Source: Deinococcus roseus (lineage in GTDB: Bacteria > Deinococcota > Deinococci > Deinococcales > Deinococcaceae). From it: a DNA stretch of 64,000 nt. Both the position numbers and the translations under genes were made by a program. How positions within the stretch are numbered: position 1 is the first letter of the stretch; each line of letters opens with the position of its first letter. Under the pieces are notes generated by a model. That model had not been told where the DNA came from and ran no database searches. It was given only the letters and a program-made list of their open reading frames with translations. Below, piece by piece: positions 34,275 to 42,811 of the stretch. The stretch is from positions 1-64,000 of the forward strand of contig NZ_BMOD01000026.1 of NCBI RefSeq assembly GCF_014646895.1, read 5' to 3'.

Positions 34275-34419
34275 AAACGTCCCCTTGCAGGGACAGGAGA
34301 AAGCATAACAGACCTGCCAGAACAGCAGATCTGTCGAATGGCACAGGGGTTTTTAGGCCCTATTGCCGGGAGGTCTGGAGGCAGAATCGGCCAGATGGCT
34401 TTCAGCAGGGGTGCAGGAT

Positions 34420-34614
34420 TCAGCCCTGTTTTTTGCGCAGGGTGGGCTGGGGCTCAGAGGCAGTCCGGTTTCTGAAAAGGCGCTGCCCGAGGCGTTGCAA
34501 TGCACTGGGTTTGTGGGGTGCAGGAGGGGCATCGTGCTGGGGAACCTCGGGTTCCCTCATTTCCAGTATGCCTTTGAAGAAACACATGGCTTGCAGAATG
34601 TCATTTGCGTTCAT
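34420..34614 (-). CDS. Small protein of unknown function, 64 residues
   Basis: ATG 34614 follows AAAGGAGCGTGAACC, a good ribosome site. The N-terminal half is helical (NANDILQAMCFFKGILEM), the middle is Pro-rich and the C-terminus strongly basic (RLGQRLFRNRTASEPQ). No membrane segment. Not recognised. The alternative plus-strand frame over the same bases has no ribosome site. Confidence 0.5.
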   Translation of the reverse strand: MNANDILQAMCFFKGILEMREPEVPQHDAPPAPHKPSALQRLGQRLFRNRTASEPQPTLRKKQG

Positions 34615-34845
34615 GGTTCACGCTCCTTTGAAAAGAAGTGTAGGGCTGGCCTTTGGGGCCAGGTCAAGCCCTTTCATGCCTGCCACAAAAGGGGAGGTTC
34701 CTGCTGTCTCAGAAGAGATGCAGCAGGTCTTGCATGGAAAGGAGTTTAGGGCTTCACCCAGCGGGAAGGTCAAGCCCTTTTGGCAGCATGAGGGGCAGTG
34801 TTTTTGAAGGTGCCAACCGAAGTTTTTGCGGGATTTTGAAATTTT
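34615..34845. other. Intergenic region with a 13-base direct repeat
   Basis: GGTCAAGCCCTTT occurs at 34662-34674 and 34768-34780. No gene or RNA can be supported between the small protein gene and repeat copy 5. Confidence 0.4.
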
Positions 34846-34975
34846 GACTGGATATCCTTGACGAATTTTGCATATCGGGATATACTTGTTTTATCAATCG
34901 CCGTTAAAGGCGAATTTTTTGTTTTGATCCCCTGCTGGAATTCCCCCATGGAGTCCGACAGGGGTTTTGTTTTGC
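34846..34975 (+). repeat. Promoter-hairpin element, copy 5
   Basis: TTGACG (34858-34863), 17 bases, TATACT (34881-34886), TCGCC (34898-34902) with GGCGA (34909-34913), ATTTTTTGTTTTGA, then a second hairpin CCCCTG (34929-34934) with CAGGGG (34959-34964) and TTTTGTTTTG. This copy is the most diverged in the promoter spacer. It ends just before the leaderless start of the M3 peptidase gene. Confidence 0.82.
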
Positions 34976-34994
34976 AGCATGTAAAATGAAGCCC

Positions 34995-36683
34995 ATGCCA
35001 GAGATTGAAAATTCACTTTTGCAAGATGCTCCCATCGCCTGGGGAAATTACCAATCCCGTTACCAGCACCTCATTGACGGTGTGGTGAATCCAGAAGACA
35101 TCACGCAGTTTCTGCTGGACTGGTCTGACCTGGAAACCGAACTGGATCAGGTGCAGGCCGTGCGAACCCTAAGGGCGCACCTGGACACCCGGGATGAAGC
35201 AGCCCAGACGGCCTACCGTGAATTCATGACAGACATTCATCCTGAGCGGGAAAGGGTGAACGGAGCGCTCAAGCAGAAACTGCTGTCTCTGGACCTCAGC
35301 CACCTGCCTGCAGATGCGGTGCGTCTGGTGCGGCGCTTTCAGGCCGATGCCCGTCTGTTCAGAGAGGAGAACATCAAGGTGCAGATGCAGCTCTCTGAAC
35401 TGGAACAGGAATACACCCAGATCAATGCCGCCCTGAAAGTGGATTTTCGAGGAGAAAAACTGGGCTTGCCGCAGCTTGCCCCTTTTTTGCTGTCTCCTGA
35501 CCGCCAGGATCGTGAAGAAGCCTGGAAAGCCAGCCGTCAGACTTTCCGTGAGGCTGCTCCGGTGCTGGATGATCTGTTTTTGCGGATGTTGAAATTGCGT
35601 CGCCTGCTGGCCTGCAATGCCGGATATGCCAGCTTCCGGGATTACATGTGGGACAAATACCACCGTTTTGATTACAACCCTCAGGACTGCCTGAATTTCC
35701 ACCAGACCATCGAGACAGAAGTGGTGCCTTTCGCACTGGAATTGCTGGAGCAGCATCGGGAACGCCTGGGTCTGGAGGTGCTGCGTCCCTGGGATGCTTA
35801 CTGGTATGACCGGGTGGACCCACCAGACTGTGCTCCTCTGCAGCCTTTCAAAACTGCAGCAGAGCTGGTGGCCAGAAGCGCAGAGGTGTTTTCCAGGCTC
35901 AACCCCAGACTTGCCGAGATGTTCCAGTTGTTCCGGGACCACAAGGCCATGGATCTGGAGGTCAGGGAAAACAAACTGAGTCAGGCGTATTGCACCAGTC
36001 TGCCTGTCAGCAAGTTGCCTTTTGTGTTTCAGCAGGTGGTGGGTACGGCTGGAGATGTTTCAGTGTTCCTGCATGAGTCCGGGCATGCTTTCCATGATTT
36101 TCTGAGCATGCACAGCCAGCGTTTTTACTGGAACCACATGTCTTCCAGTGAGTTCATTGAGGTGCCCTCCACCGCCATGGAGTTGATCACCCTTGATGCA
36201 CTGGACCCGTTTTTTGATCCACAGGAAATGGAGCGCGTAAAAGGGGCGGCCATCTGGCAGATGGTGCACAACCTGCCCCATTGCTGTTTTCTGGATGCCT
36301 TCCAGCACTGGGTGTACAGCGAGGCCCCTGAAGATGTGACCATTGAAATGCTGGACCAGAAAGCCCTGGAACTTCTGCAGCGTTTCCGTCCAGTGCCAGC
36401 CTGGGATGGTTTCGAGGCAGACCGCAAGAAGTTGTGGCACTTCTTCCATGTGTTTTACGTGCCCTTTTACTACATCGAGTATGCCTTCTGTGGTCTTGGG
36501 GCGTTGCAACTCTGGAAAAACCAGCAGCAAGACCCGGAAAAAACCCTGCAGCAGTACCTGGAGGCCCTGGAAGCTGGAAACAGCCTCTCTGTGCCAGAAC
36601 TCTATGAAAAGTGTGGTCTGAACTTCAAATTTGACCGCCAGACCGTGCATGACCTGATGGATTTTGTGCGCAGCCAGGGATGA
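34995..36683 (+). CDS. M3-family oligoendopeptidase (PepF-like)
   Basis: 562 residues. The zinc motif HESGH is at 360-364 in FLHESGHAFHDFLS, with the third ligand Glu in MSSSEFIEVPSTAMELI. The overall helical layout and the N-terminal region around EYTQINAALKVDFRGEKLGLPQL are typical of the M3 oligoendopeptidase F branch, cytosolic enzymes that cut short peptides. ATG 34995 is chosen because TAAAAT (34982-34987) ends 7 bases before it, giving a leaderless mRNA; ATG 34986 lies inside the -10 itself. Confidence 0.9.
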   Translation: MPEIENSLLQDAPIAWGNYQSRYQHLIDGVVNPEDITQFLLDWSDLETELDQVQAVRTLRAHLDTRDEAAQTAYREFMTDIHPERERVNGALKQKLLSLDLSHLPADAVRLVRRFQADARLFREENIKVQMQLSELEQEYTQINAALKVDFRGEKLGLPQLAPFLLSPDRQDREEAWKASRQTFREAAPVLDDLFLRMLKLRRLLACNAGYASFRDYMWDKYHRFDYNPQDCLNFHQTIETEVVPFALELLEQHRERLGLEVLRPWDAYWYDRVDPPDCAPLQPFKTAAELVARSAEVFSRLNPRLAEMFQLFRDHKAMDLEVRENKLSQAYCTSLPVSKLPFVFQQVVGTAGDVSVFLHESGHAFHDFLSMHSQRFYWNHMSSSEFIEVPSTAMELITLDALDPFFDPQEMERVKGAAIWQMVHNLPHCCFLDAFQHWVYSEAPEDVTIEMLDQKALELLQRFRPVPAWDGFEADRKKLWHFFHVFYVPFYYIEYAFCGLGALQLWKNQQQDPEKTLQQYLEALEAGNSLSVPELYEKCGLNFKFDRQTVHDLMDFVRSQG

Positions 36684-36830
36684 TCCAGCGGGAAGGGAAC
36701 ACCATTCAGGATTTTGTGTTGTTGAGGCAGTTGCAATCACCATGCTTTCCTGCACGGGTCATCTGCCCTCAGCCGTGCCTGTCTGGGGGCTTAAAATCAG
36801 GGTACCTCATGCCAGAAGGAGCGTGTGATC

Positions 36831-37730
36831 ATGACCGAATCGCCCTCCGCCCCGCCCCTGATTCAGATGCTGGAACACCTCTCAGAAGGGGCCTGTCTGA
36901 TTGACACCCACTTGAAACTGCAGTACTGGAACCATGCTGCCCAGCGCATCACCGGGCATGCCTCCAGCGATGTGCTGGGGGGGTACTGCTACGACCACCT
37001 GCCCCACACCGACGATGTGGGCCGCAGCGTCTGGACCCACAATGGCTCGGTGATGCAGGCCATGCAGGGGAAAATTGTGGATTCCACAGTGTTTTCCCGC
37101 CATGCCGATGGGCACCGGATGCACCTGGACGTGCATGCCATTCCCATCCGGGATGCCAGTGGCAATGTGGTCAGCGTGATTGAGCTCTTCCACGAGCACC
37201 CCGGTCCCACCCGTGAACTGGAAGTGATTCATGATCCCACCCTCAAAGACCCCCTCACCCAGTTGGGCACCCGCAAGTATTTGCTGCAGGTGCTGCAAAG
37301 CGCCCTTGCGGATCTGGTGCAGCATGAACGGCCTTTCGGGGTGCTGTTCATGGACCTGAACGATTTTCAGGAGTTCAACGGGCAGCACGGCACCGGGGTG
37401 GGAGACCAGATGCTGAAACTCATCGGGCAGATTTTGCTGGGCAGCCTGCGTCCGCTGGACACGGTGGGACGCTGGGATGGTGAGGAGTTCGTGGTGGTGA
37501 TCCGGCATGCCCATGAAGCCCAGTTGCGTGGACTGCAGGCCCGTTTGCACACCCTGTTTTCCAGCGCTGCCCTCACCGTGAAAGAGCAGGAACTCCACCC
37601 GCAGGTCAGCATGGGCACCACCCTGGCGCTTCCCTCTGACACCATTGAAGGCCTGATCACACGTGCCAGACACATGGCGTTGCAGCGCACCCGTCCCGGA
37701 ATGGAACACCTGCCTCTGGGCTGGGGATGA
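36831..37730 (+). CDS. PAS-GGDEF protein with altered signature
   Basis: 299 residues. A PAS domain (about 5-125: EGACLIDTHLKLQYWNHAAQRITGHASSDVLGG) precedes a GGDEF domain (about 135-290: DPLTQLGTRKYLLQVL, FMDLNDFQEFNGQHG). The signature reads RWDGEEF instead of GGDEF or GGEEF, so the first glycine is Asp. An RxxD site (RPLD) stands at the usual place. Cyclase activity is therefore doubtful; it may bind c-di-GMP as a receptor. ATG 36831 lies 9 bases after AAGGAG. It follows the M3 peptidase gene by about 150 bases. Confidence 0.85.
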   Translation: MTESPSAPPLIQMLEHLSEGACLIDTHLKLQYWNHAAQRITGHASSDVLGGYCYDHLPHTDDVGRSVWTHNGSVMQAMQGKIVDSTVFSRHADGHRMHLDVHAIPIRDASGNVVSVIELFHEHPGPTRELEVIHDPTLKDPLTQLGTRKYLLQVLQSALADLVQHERPFGVLFMDLNDFQEFNGQHGTGVGDQMLKLIGQILLGSLRPLDTVGRWDGEEFVVVIRHAHEAQLRGLQARLHTLFSSAALTVKEQELHPQVSMGTTLALPSDTIEGLITRARHMALQRTRPGMEHLPLGWG

Positions 37731-37785
37731 TGGGATTCAGGGTGAGGGCAAGCTGTTCCAATGGGAGCATCTGAAACAGCACCAT

Positions 37786-37826
37786 GGGTGGAGGGTCTGC
37801 TTTGAAAGCCATCCACCCTTTTTTCA
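37786..37826 (+). terminator. Intrinsic terminator after the PAS-GGDEF gene
   Basis: GGGTGGA (37786-37792) pairs with TCCACCC (37812-37818), followed by TTTTTT. Confidence 0.8.
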
Positions 37827-37851
37827 GCATCCTTCGGCTTAAAATGAAGGC

Positions 37852-38433
37852 ATGAATACGGGTCGCATATTGAAAGTTGCCGGAGGTGCCCTGCTGGCCG
37901 TGGTGGGTTTGCAGCAGAAGGGTGCCCGCAGAATTGCCCTCACCGGACTGGGTGGAGCATTGATTTACAGCGGGCTGAAGCCGCAGGATGAACTTTCTGC
38001 CCTGACCTCCAGCGGAGACATCTACCTGGAGGACAGCGTGGTGCTGCACAAGCCCCTCTCCGAGGTGTACATCCAGCTTCGCAATTTTCCCAATTTGCCG
38101 CAGGTTTTCTCCCACCTGGAGAAAGTGGAGTTCCGGGGGGACCAGGTGAACTTCAAGGGACAGGTGCCGCTGGGCATGCTGGCAGACTGGGACATCGAAA
38201 TGGTCTTTGATGACCACCAGGAGCGGTTTGGCTGGCGCTCCAAGCCCGGCAGCATGCTGGACACGGCAGGCAGCCTGACCTTCCAGAAGATCGATGCCGA
38301 AAACACCCGTGTGCATGTGGCCCTCTCCTACAAATTGCCCAGAGAGCTGCAAAGCGTCTGGAAGGACCAGCTCACCCCTGAGCGTTTGAGGGCAGATCTG
38401 GAAGCCTACAAACGCAAGGTGGAACGTGTTTGA
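37852..38433 (+). CDS. SRPBCC-fold protein with short N-terminal membrane segment
   Basis: 193 residues. The N-terminus (ILKVAGGALLAVVGLQQ, IALTGLGGALIYSGL) is hydrophobic and glycine-rich. From about 55 on it is a START/SRPBCC domain (EDSVVLHKPLSEVYIQLRNFPNLPQVFSHLEKVEFRGD, DWDIEMVFDDHQERFGWRSKPGSMLDTAGSLTF), a hydrophobic-ligand-binding fold used by cyclase/dehydrase-type proteins. TAAAAT (37840-37845) ends 6 bases before the ATG (leaderless). It overlaps the next gene by 8 bases. Confidence 0.8.
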   Translation: MNTGRILKVAGGALLAVVGLQQKGARRIALTGLGGALIYSGLKPQDELSALTSSGDIYLEDSVVLHKPLSEVYIQLRNFPNLPQVFSHLEKVEFRGDQVNFKGQVPLGMLADWDIEMVFDDHQERFGWRSKPGSMLDTAGSLTFQKIDAENTRVHVALSYKLPRELQSVWKDQLTPERLRADLEAYKRKVERV

Positions 38434-39544
38434 AGGCCTGTCGTTCCTGCAGGAACTGCTGAAAACCCGCTCCTACACCGGTTCTGAAGGCCCCATCGGG
38501 CAGCGGGTGGTGCAGGAGATGAAGCTTCTCGGTTTTGACCACGCTTACCTGGATGAAAGCGGAAACGCCATCGGGGTGGTGCGGGGCAAAGCGTGTGGAG
38601 AGGCCCTGCTGCTGATTTCCCACCTGGACCATGTGCATGAAGGGGATGTGGACCTCTGGGAGCACCCCCCATATGCGGCTGTGCTGGAAAAAAACGTGTT
38701 GCATGGCCGGGGAACTGTAGACATCAAAGGCCCCCTCAGTGCCCAGATTTACGCGCTGGGAGGTTTGCTGCAGCGGGGAGAGCGCCCTGCAAAAGACGTG
38801 GTGCTGGCCGCTTTTGTGGAGGAGGAAACCGGAGGGAAGGGCATTGCTGAATTTCTGTCCCGAATGCCTTTCACCCTCCCTGACGGTGAGGTGCTGAAAC
38901 TCACCGGAGCGGTGGTGGGAGAACCCAGCAGCAATCAGGTGATGCTGGGACACCGTGGCGTGGCCCACGTGACCCTGGTGTTCAAGGGGGCTGCGCACCA
39001 TGCTTCTTTTGGACTGCATGACCAGAACCCCATGTTTGAACTGGCTGAATTTCTGGGGCGGCTCAGACAGTATGACCTTCCAGTGCATCCCATTGTGGGA
39101 GAGCACACCCTGACGCCCACCCAGATCAGCTGTGACAGCGGCTCGGAGAACGTCACCTCGAATACCGTCAGCCTGGTGCTGGACTGGCGCAGTACCAGCA
39201 CCCCCGAAGAGATGCGCCAGATTTTGAAAACCCTCACAGCAGGCCTGAAAGTAGAGTACCAGGTGTTTGAACTGTGGACGCTCAAGAACACCCCTGGATT
39301 TCACATCGAGGCAGACCACCCGCTGGTGCAAAACCTGCAGCAGCACGTCAAAAGCATCCACGATGGATTTGGCATCTGGAACTTCGCCACCGATGGCCGC
39401 TACACCCACGCCCACAACATCCCCACGGTGGGCTTCGGACCGGGCAACCCCAGGCTGGCCCACACCGTCCATGAACACATCCACCTGGAAGAATTGCAGC
39501 AGCATGTGGAGGTGCTGCAAAAGTTCCTGCTGGACCTGCAGTAA
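38426..39544 (+). CDS. M20-family metallopeptidase (ArgE/DapE type)
   Basis: 372 residues. Metal-ligand motifs of the M20 family: LLISHLDHVH (first His and Asp), GRGTVDIKGPL (bridging Asp), FVEEETGGKG (catalytic Glu and ligand Glu), GAVVGEPSS, and the late HTVHEHI His. The dimerisation domain contains HRGVAHVTLVFKGAAHHAS. Substrates in this branch include acyl-amino acids and dipeptides. GTG 38426 is used as start, 8 bases inside the preceding gene. Confidence 0.88.
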   Translation: MFEGLSFLQELLKTRSYTGSEGPIGQRVVQEMKLLGFDHAYLDESGNAIGVVRGKACGEALLLISHLDHVHEGDVDLWEHPPYAAVLEKNVLHGRGTVDIKGPLSAQIYALGGLLQRGERPAKDVVLAAFVEEETGGKGIAEFLSRMPFTLPDGEVLKLTGAVVGEPSSNQVMLGHRGVAHVTLVFKGAAHHASFGLHDQNPMFELAEFLGRLRQYDLPVHPIVGEHTLTPTQISCDSGSENVTSNTVSLVLDWRSTSTPEEMRQILKTLTAGLKVEYQVFELWTLKNTPGFHIEADHPLVQNLQQHVKSIHDGFGIWNFATDGRYTHAHNIPTVGFGPGNPRLAHTVHEHIHLEELQQHVEVLQKFLLDLQ

Positions 39545-39625
39545 ATTCTCCCTGGGGAGAAGTGGGCTTCTTGCTCGTCAAAGTCAGAAGTTCAGTGAAA
39601 CCCCCCGTGGGCCTGGGCAATCTGG

Positions 39626-39653
39626 CCTTCTGCTTTCTGCTTTCTGCTTTCTG
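39626..39653 (+). repeat. Heptamer tandem repeat upstream of a kinase gene
   Basis: CCTTCTG followed by three perfect CTTTCTG units. The array ends 4 bases before TACAAT (39658-39663), the probable -10 of the next gene, and covers the place of its -35. Confidence 0.8.
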
Positions 39654-39696
39654 CAAGTACAATGAAATCAGTTTTAACCCCTGGACTGACCTATAT

Positions 39697-40614
39697 ATGC
39701 TGAAAGAACTGCTTGTCATTCGAAATCCCCGATCAGGACAGGGCATGCTCCCCCTGGACGGCTTTTTGCACCTGCTTCACGAAGAAGATTACGGCATCAC
39801 CGTGCGCTATTTGCATCGCAATTTGCTGGTGCAGGATTTGCTTTACGATGCCAGCAAATACCATGCGGTGATTGCCGCCGGAGGAGACGGGACGGTCAGC
39901 AGCGTTGCCCATGCCATGATCGGACTGGATACACCCATGCTGGCTTACCCTGCTGGAACCGCCAACCTGATTTCCCAGAACCTGGGTTTGCTGCCCAGCG
40001 TGCGGGAGCTGGCCCAGGTGGTTAAAGACGGTGAAATCCTCACGTGTGATCTGGCAGAGTTCCATGTGCAGGACATGACTTTTGGTTTCACCATGGTGGC
40101 TGGCGCGGGCCTGGATGCAGACATGATCCGGGAAAGCGAATCCCTGAAACCCAACTTTGGGGCGCTGGCCTACTTCATGGGGGTGTTCAAGAACCTGCGG
40201 GCCACCGAGGCCGATCTGCTGCTGGAACTGGACGGTGTGGCGGTCAGAACCCGTGGCATGAGCGTGCTGCTGGCCAACTTCGGAATGGTCAATTTTGGCA
40301 TTCCCATCGCTCCGGGCATTGACCCTTCAGACGGTCTGCTCAGCGTGGTGGTGGTGAAGGGGAACACCCCTCTGGCCATCGTGCCCAAAATCATGGATTC
40401 CTTTGTGAGCCGCATGGGCCTGAGAACCATACCTGCTCCAGAAGGGGTGGAAATCTACACCTGCAAAACCGTGCGCATCCAGTCGGACCCGCCCCTGCCT
40501 GTGCAGTACGACGGAGAATTGCTGGATGCCACCACCCCCCTGACCGCCAGGGTGATTCCCCACGCCGTCAAATTTCTGGTGCCTTCCCGTTTGCAGGGCC
40601 GCACCAGCTCCTGA
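39697..40614 (+). CDS. Diacylglycerol/sphingosine kinase-family lipid kinase
   Basis: 305 residues. DAGK catalytic-domain motifs: ELLVIRNPRSGQG at the start, VIAAGGDGTVSSVAHAMIGLDTPMLAYPAGTANLISQNLG (nucleotide-binding GGDGT and the PxGTxN motif), then GAGLDADMIRESESLKPNFGALAYFMGVFKNL and YDGELLDATTP near the end. These enzymes phosphorylate lipid head groups such as diacylglycerol. ATG 39697 is the first codon that gives the family N-terminus; the longer frame would translate the heptamer repeat. Confidence 0.88.
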   Translation: MLKELLVIRNPRSGQGMLPLDGFLHLLHEEDYGITVRYLHRNLLVQDLLYDASKYHAVIAAGGDGTVSSVAHAMIGLDTPMLAYPAGTANLISQNLGLLPSVRELAQVVKDGEILTCDLAEFHVQDMTFGFTMVAGAGLDADMIRESESLKPNFGALAYFMGVFKNLRATEADLLLELDGVAVRTRGMSVLLANFGMVNFGIPIAPGIDPSDGLLSVVVVKGNTPLAIVPKIMDSFVSRMGLRTIPAPEGVEIYTCKTVRIQSDPPLPVQYDGELLDATTPLTARVIPHAVKFLVPSRLQGRTSS

Positions 40615-40645
40615 AATCTGGACAGCCTGAATTTTGCCAGCGTGA

Positions 40646-41392
40646 TCAGCTTCTGGAAAGCAGTTGCTGGGCCAGTTCCAGGTCTCCATCTTTGTCCACA
40701 TCGGTCCCGATGCTGGCGTACCCGGTGGGCATGGCACTGACCGAGACCCCCAGGATGCTGCCAATTTTGTGTTCCAGCCTTTCCAGGCTGAGCTGACCGG
40801 TCAGCAGCCTGATCAGCGTGCCCATCCCAATCAAGCCTGCCAGTTTCAGTGGGTTTTTGCGGTGGGCCAGCATCTCTTTCAACCTGGGCAAAAAGGTGCT
40901 GACGATTTCAGGCTTGAGGATGAAGATGTTGCCCCCGGTGAAAGTGCCATCTTTCAGGCGAGCATAGGTGCGTTTGACCCCAGGATAGGCTTTCTCGCAG
41001 TCCTCTTTGCGCACGATGGGGTAGACCAGACCGCTGTCTGGAGCACTGGCCAGCACCTCCCGCAGTTCGGATGCAGTCATCATGGGGATGTCTGCCGTCA
41101 CCACCAGCACCCGGTTCCCTGCAGGCATGTTTTGCACCCCATACTCCAGGTTGCCAATCAGGCTTCCCTGGTCCGGCAAGGTCTGGTGAATCAGGGTCTG
41201 AATTTCTGGCGGGGTGGGTCCAATGTATGCGATGTGGGCAATCACACCTGAATCCCTCAGGGCTTCCAGCACATACACACCCATGGCTTTCCCATGAATG
41301 GGAATCAGGGGCTTGACCGGGACATGGTGGGCGGCAGCAAAAGGATCGCTGGGATCTCCTCCGCCAAGGACAAGGGCGTTCCAGTGGGTCAT
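40646..41392 (-). CDS. MobA-like NTP transferase
   Basis: 248 residues. The nucleotidyltransferase fold starts with NALVLGGGDPSDPFAAAHHVPVKPLIPIHGKAMGVYVLEALRDSG, with the glycine-rich loop, and continues with RVLVVTADIPMMTASELREVL (the metal-binding Asp) and FTGGNIFILKPEI. The family moves nucleotides to sugars, phospho-alcohols or molybdopterin; the substrate is not clear. The end (IGTDVDKDGDLELAQQLL) is MobA-like. TACCAT lies 8 bases before the ATG, so a leaderless mRNA is possible. Confidence 0.8.
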   Translation of the reverse strand: MTHWNALVLGGGDPSDPFAAAHHVPVKPLIPIHGKAMGVYVLEALRDSGVIAHIAYIGPTPPEIQTLIHQTLPDQGSLIGNLEYGVQNMPAGNRVLVVTADIPMMTASELREVLASAPDSGLVYPIVRKEDCEKAYPGVKRTYARLKDGTFTGGNIFILKPEIVSTFLPRLKEMLAHRKNPLKLAGLIGMGTLIRLLTGQLSLERLEHKIGSILGVSVSAMPTGYASIGTDVDKDGDLELAQQLLSRS

Positions 41393-41460
41393 GACGCTTC
41401 ATGGTACCCGAAAACAATGCCGAGGGCGAAAAGCACAATTCAGAGATGATGGATCCATAC

Positions 41461-41488
41461 TGTAGGGGCGAGGCGTGCCTCGCCCTCC
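41461..41488 (+). repeat. REP-like palindrome starting GTAG
   Basis: TGTAGGGGCGAGGCGTGCCTCGCCC: GGGCGAGG pairs with CCTCGCCC after a 5' GTAG. This is the form of REP elements mobilised by REP-associated tyrosine transposases. Related copies are at 41512 and 46909. Confidence 0.6.
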
Positions 41489-41511
41489 TGGTAGAAATTT
41501 CAAACCAGACC

Positions 41512-41536
41512 TGTAGGGGCGCAGCACGCTGCGCCC
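41512..41536 (+). repeat. REP-like palindrome starting GTAG
   Basis: GTAG followed by GGGCGCAGC and GCTGCGCCC. It is in the same orientation as the copy at 41461 and differs in the stem while keeping pairing. Confidence 0.6.
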
Positions 41537-41587
41537 AACGGCAACCACCTCAAAACGCCTTGCCGGGTTGCTGCTGGTCCTGGCTTT

Positions 41588-42763
41588 TTACACCCGCTCT
41601 TTTAAAAACCCCGCAATTTTCTGGGCCGCTTCTTGCAGCATAGCGGGTTCACGGACCAGCGCAAAACGCACGAAGCCTTCTCCTCTGGTCCCGAAGGCCC
41701 GTCCTGGAGCCACGGTCACACCCGTTTCACGGGCAAGGTCCAGGGCAAAATCAAAAGAGGAGATGGGTGCAGGAATCCTGGCCCACACGTACATGCTGGC
41801 CTGGGGCACAGAGATGTCCCATCCGGTTCCCCTGAGGGCCTGACAGAGCGCGTCCCGGCGTTCCATCAGGCGCCGGGCATCCTGCCGGGTGTGGGATCTG
41901 GGGAGGCCCAGAGCGGCAATGCCTGCCCGCTGGATGCCCACGTACTGGTTGAAGTCCACAGCACTTTTCAGCTGTTCCAGGGCTGCAATGGCGTCTTTGT
42001 TGCCTGCGGCCCAGCCCAGCCTGAACCCTCCCAGGTGGAAGCTTTTGGAGATGCTGTACAGCTCCACTGCGCAGCCCATGGCCCCTTTTGCATCCAGCAC
42101 ACTCGGGGCCTCGTAATCTCCGAAGACCATGTCCACATAGGGAAAATCGTGGATCAGCAGGATGTCATGCTGCAAACAGAAATCCACAGCCTGCTGCATG
42201 AATTCAGGGGTGGCGACCCCTGAGGTGGGATTGTTGGGGTAAGACAGCACCAGCACGCTGGCCCGCGCAGCCACGTCTGCAGGAATGGCTTGCAGGTCTG
42301 GCAGGAAGTTCTGGTCTTCCTGCAAGGGGACCAGATGGGTCTGCAGGCCTGCAATGGCCACGGCGCCCAGGTAACTGGGGTAACCCGGATCAGGCAGCAG
42401 GATCAGGTCTCCGGGGTTGGTGGTGGCCAGCAGCAGGTTGGAGAAGCCTTCCTGGGAGCCAATCAGGGGCAGCAGTTCTCTGGCAGGGTCCAGCTTTTGC
42501 CCGAAGCGCTGCTGGTGCCAGTCTGCCACCGCTTCCAGCAGGGGGGTGAATCCGCTGCGCAGGCAGTAACCGTAGGTGCTGGGATCCCACACGGCATCGG
42601 AAAGGGCCTGCAGCGCCACCTGGGGAGGGGGCAAATCTGAGGCCCCAATGCTCAGGTCAATCAGGGAAAGGCCACGGGCCAGGGCCGCTTTTTTGGCGGC
42701 GTCCATCTGCAGGAACACACTCTCGGGCATCTGGGACACCCTGCTGGAGGTAAAACGCTTCAC
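41588..42763 (-). CDS. Class I/II pyridoxal-phosphate aminotransferase
   Basis: 391 residues. Typical fold type I motifs: DLSIGASDLPPP, SQEGFSNLLLA, PDPGYPSYLGAV, SYPNNPTSGV, HDFPYVDMVFGD, and the PLP lysine in SISKSFHLGGFRLGWAAGN; the late arginine is in GFVRFALV. It resembles the aspartate or LL-diaminopimelate aminotransferase groups. GTG 42763 is used; TAAGCT lies 6 bases upstream with no ribosome site (leaderless). No pathway partner is adjacent. Confidence 0.88.
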   Translation of the reverse strand: MKRFTSSRVSQMPESVFLQMDAAKKAALARGLSLIDLSIGASDLPPPQVALQALSDAVWDPSTYGYCLRSGFTPLLEAVADWHQQRFGQKLDPARELLPLIGSQEGFSNLLLATTNPGDLILLPDPGYPSYLGAVAIAGLQTHLVPLQEDQNFLPDLQAIPADVAARASVLVLSYPNNPTSGVATPEFMQQAVDFCLQHDILLIHDFPYVDMVFGDYEAPSVLDAKGAMGCAVELYSISKSFHLGGFRLGWAAGNKDAIAALEQLKSAVDFNQYVGIQRAGIAALGLPRSHTRQDARRLMERRDALCQALRGTGWDISVPQASMYVWARIPAPISSFDFALDLARETGVTVAPGRAFGTRGEGFVRFALVREPAMLQEAAQKIAGFLKERV

Positions 42764-42811
42764 GACTCCAGCTTACCTTGCAGGCAGGGGGGTGTGTCAG
42801 CCCTGTGCCAG

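Noticed and set aside
34363..34749. Plus-strand frame of 128 residues
   Set aside because: Lacks a ribosome site and overlaps a minus-strand frame (34420-34614) that has a good one.
29787..34975. Promoter-hairpin elements as integron attC sites or IS ends
   Set aside because: No integrase or transposase gene lies nearby, copies lack terminal inverted repeats or target duplications, and the conserved parts are promoter boxes and hairpins. Mobility is not excluded.
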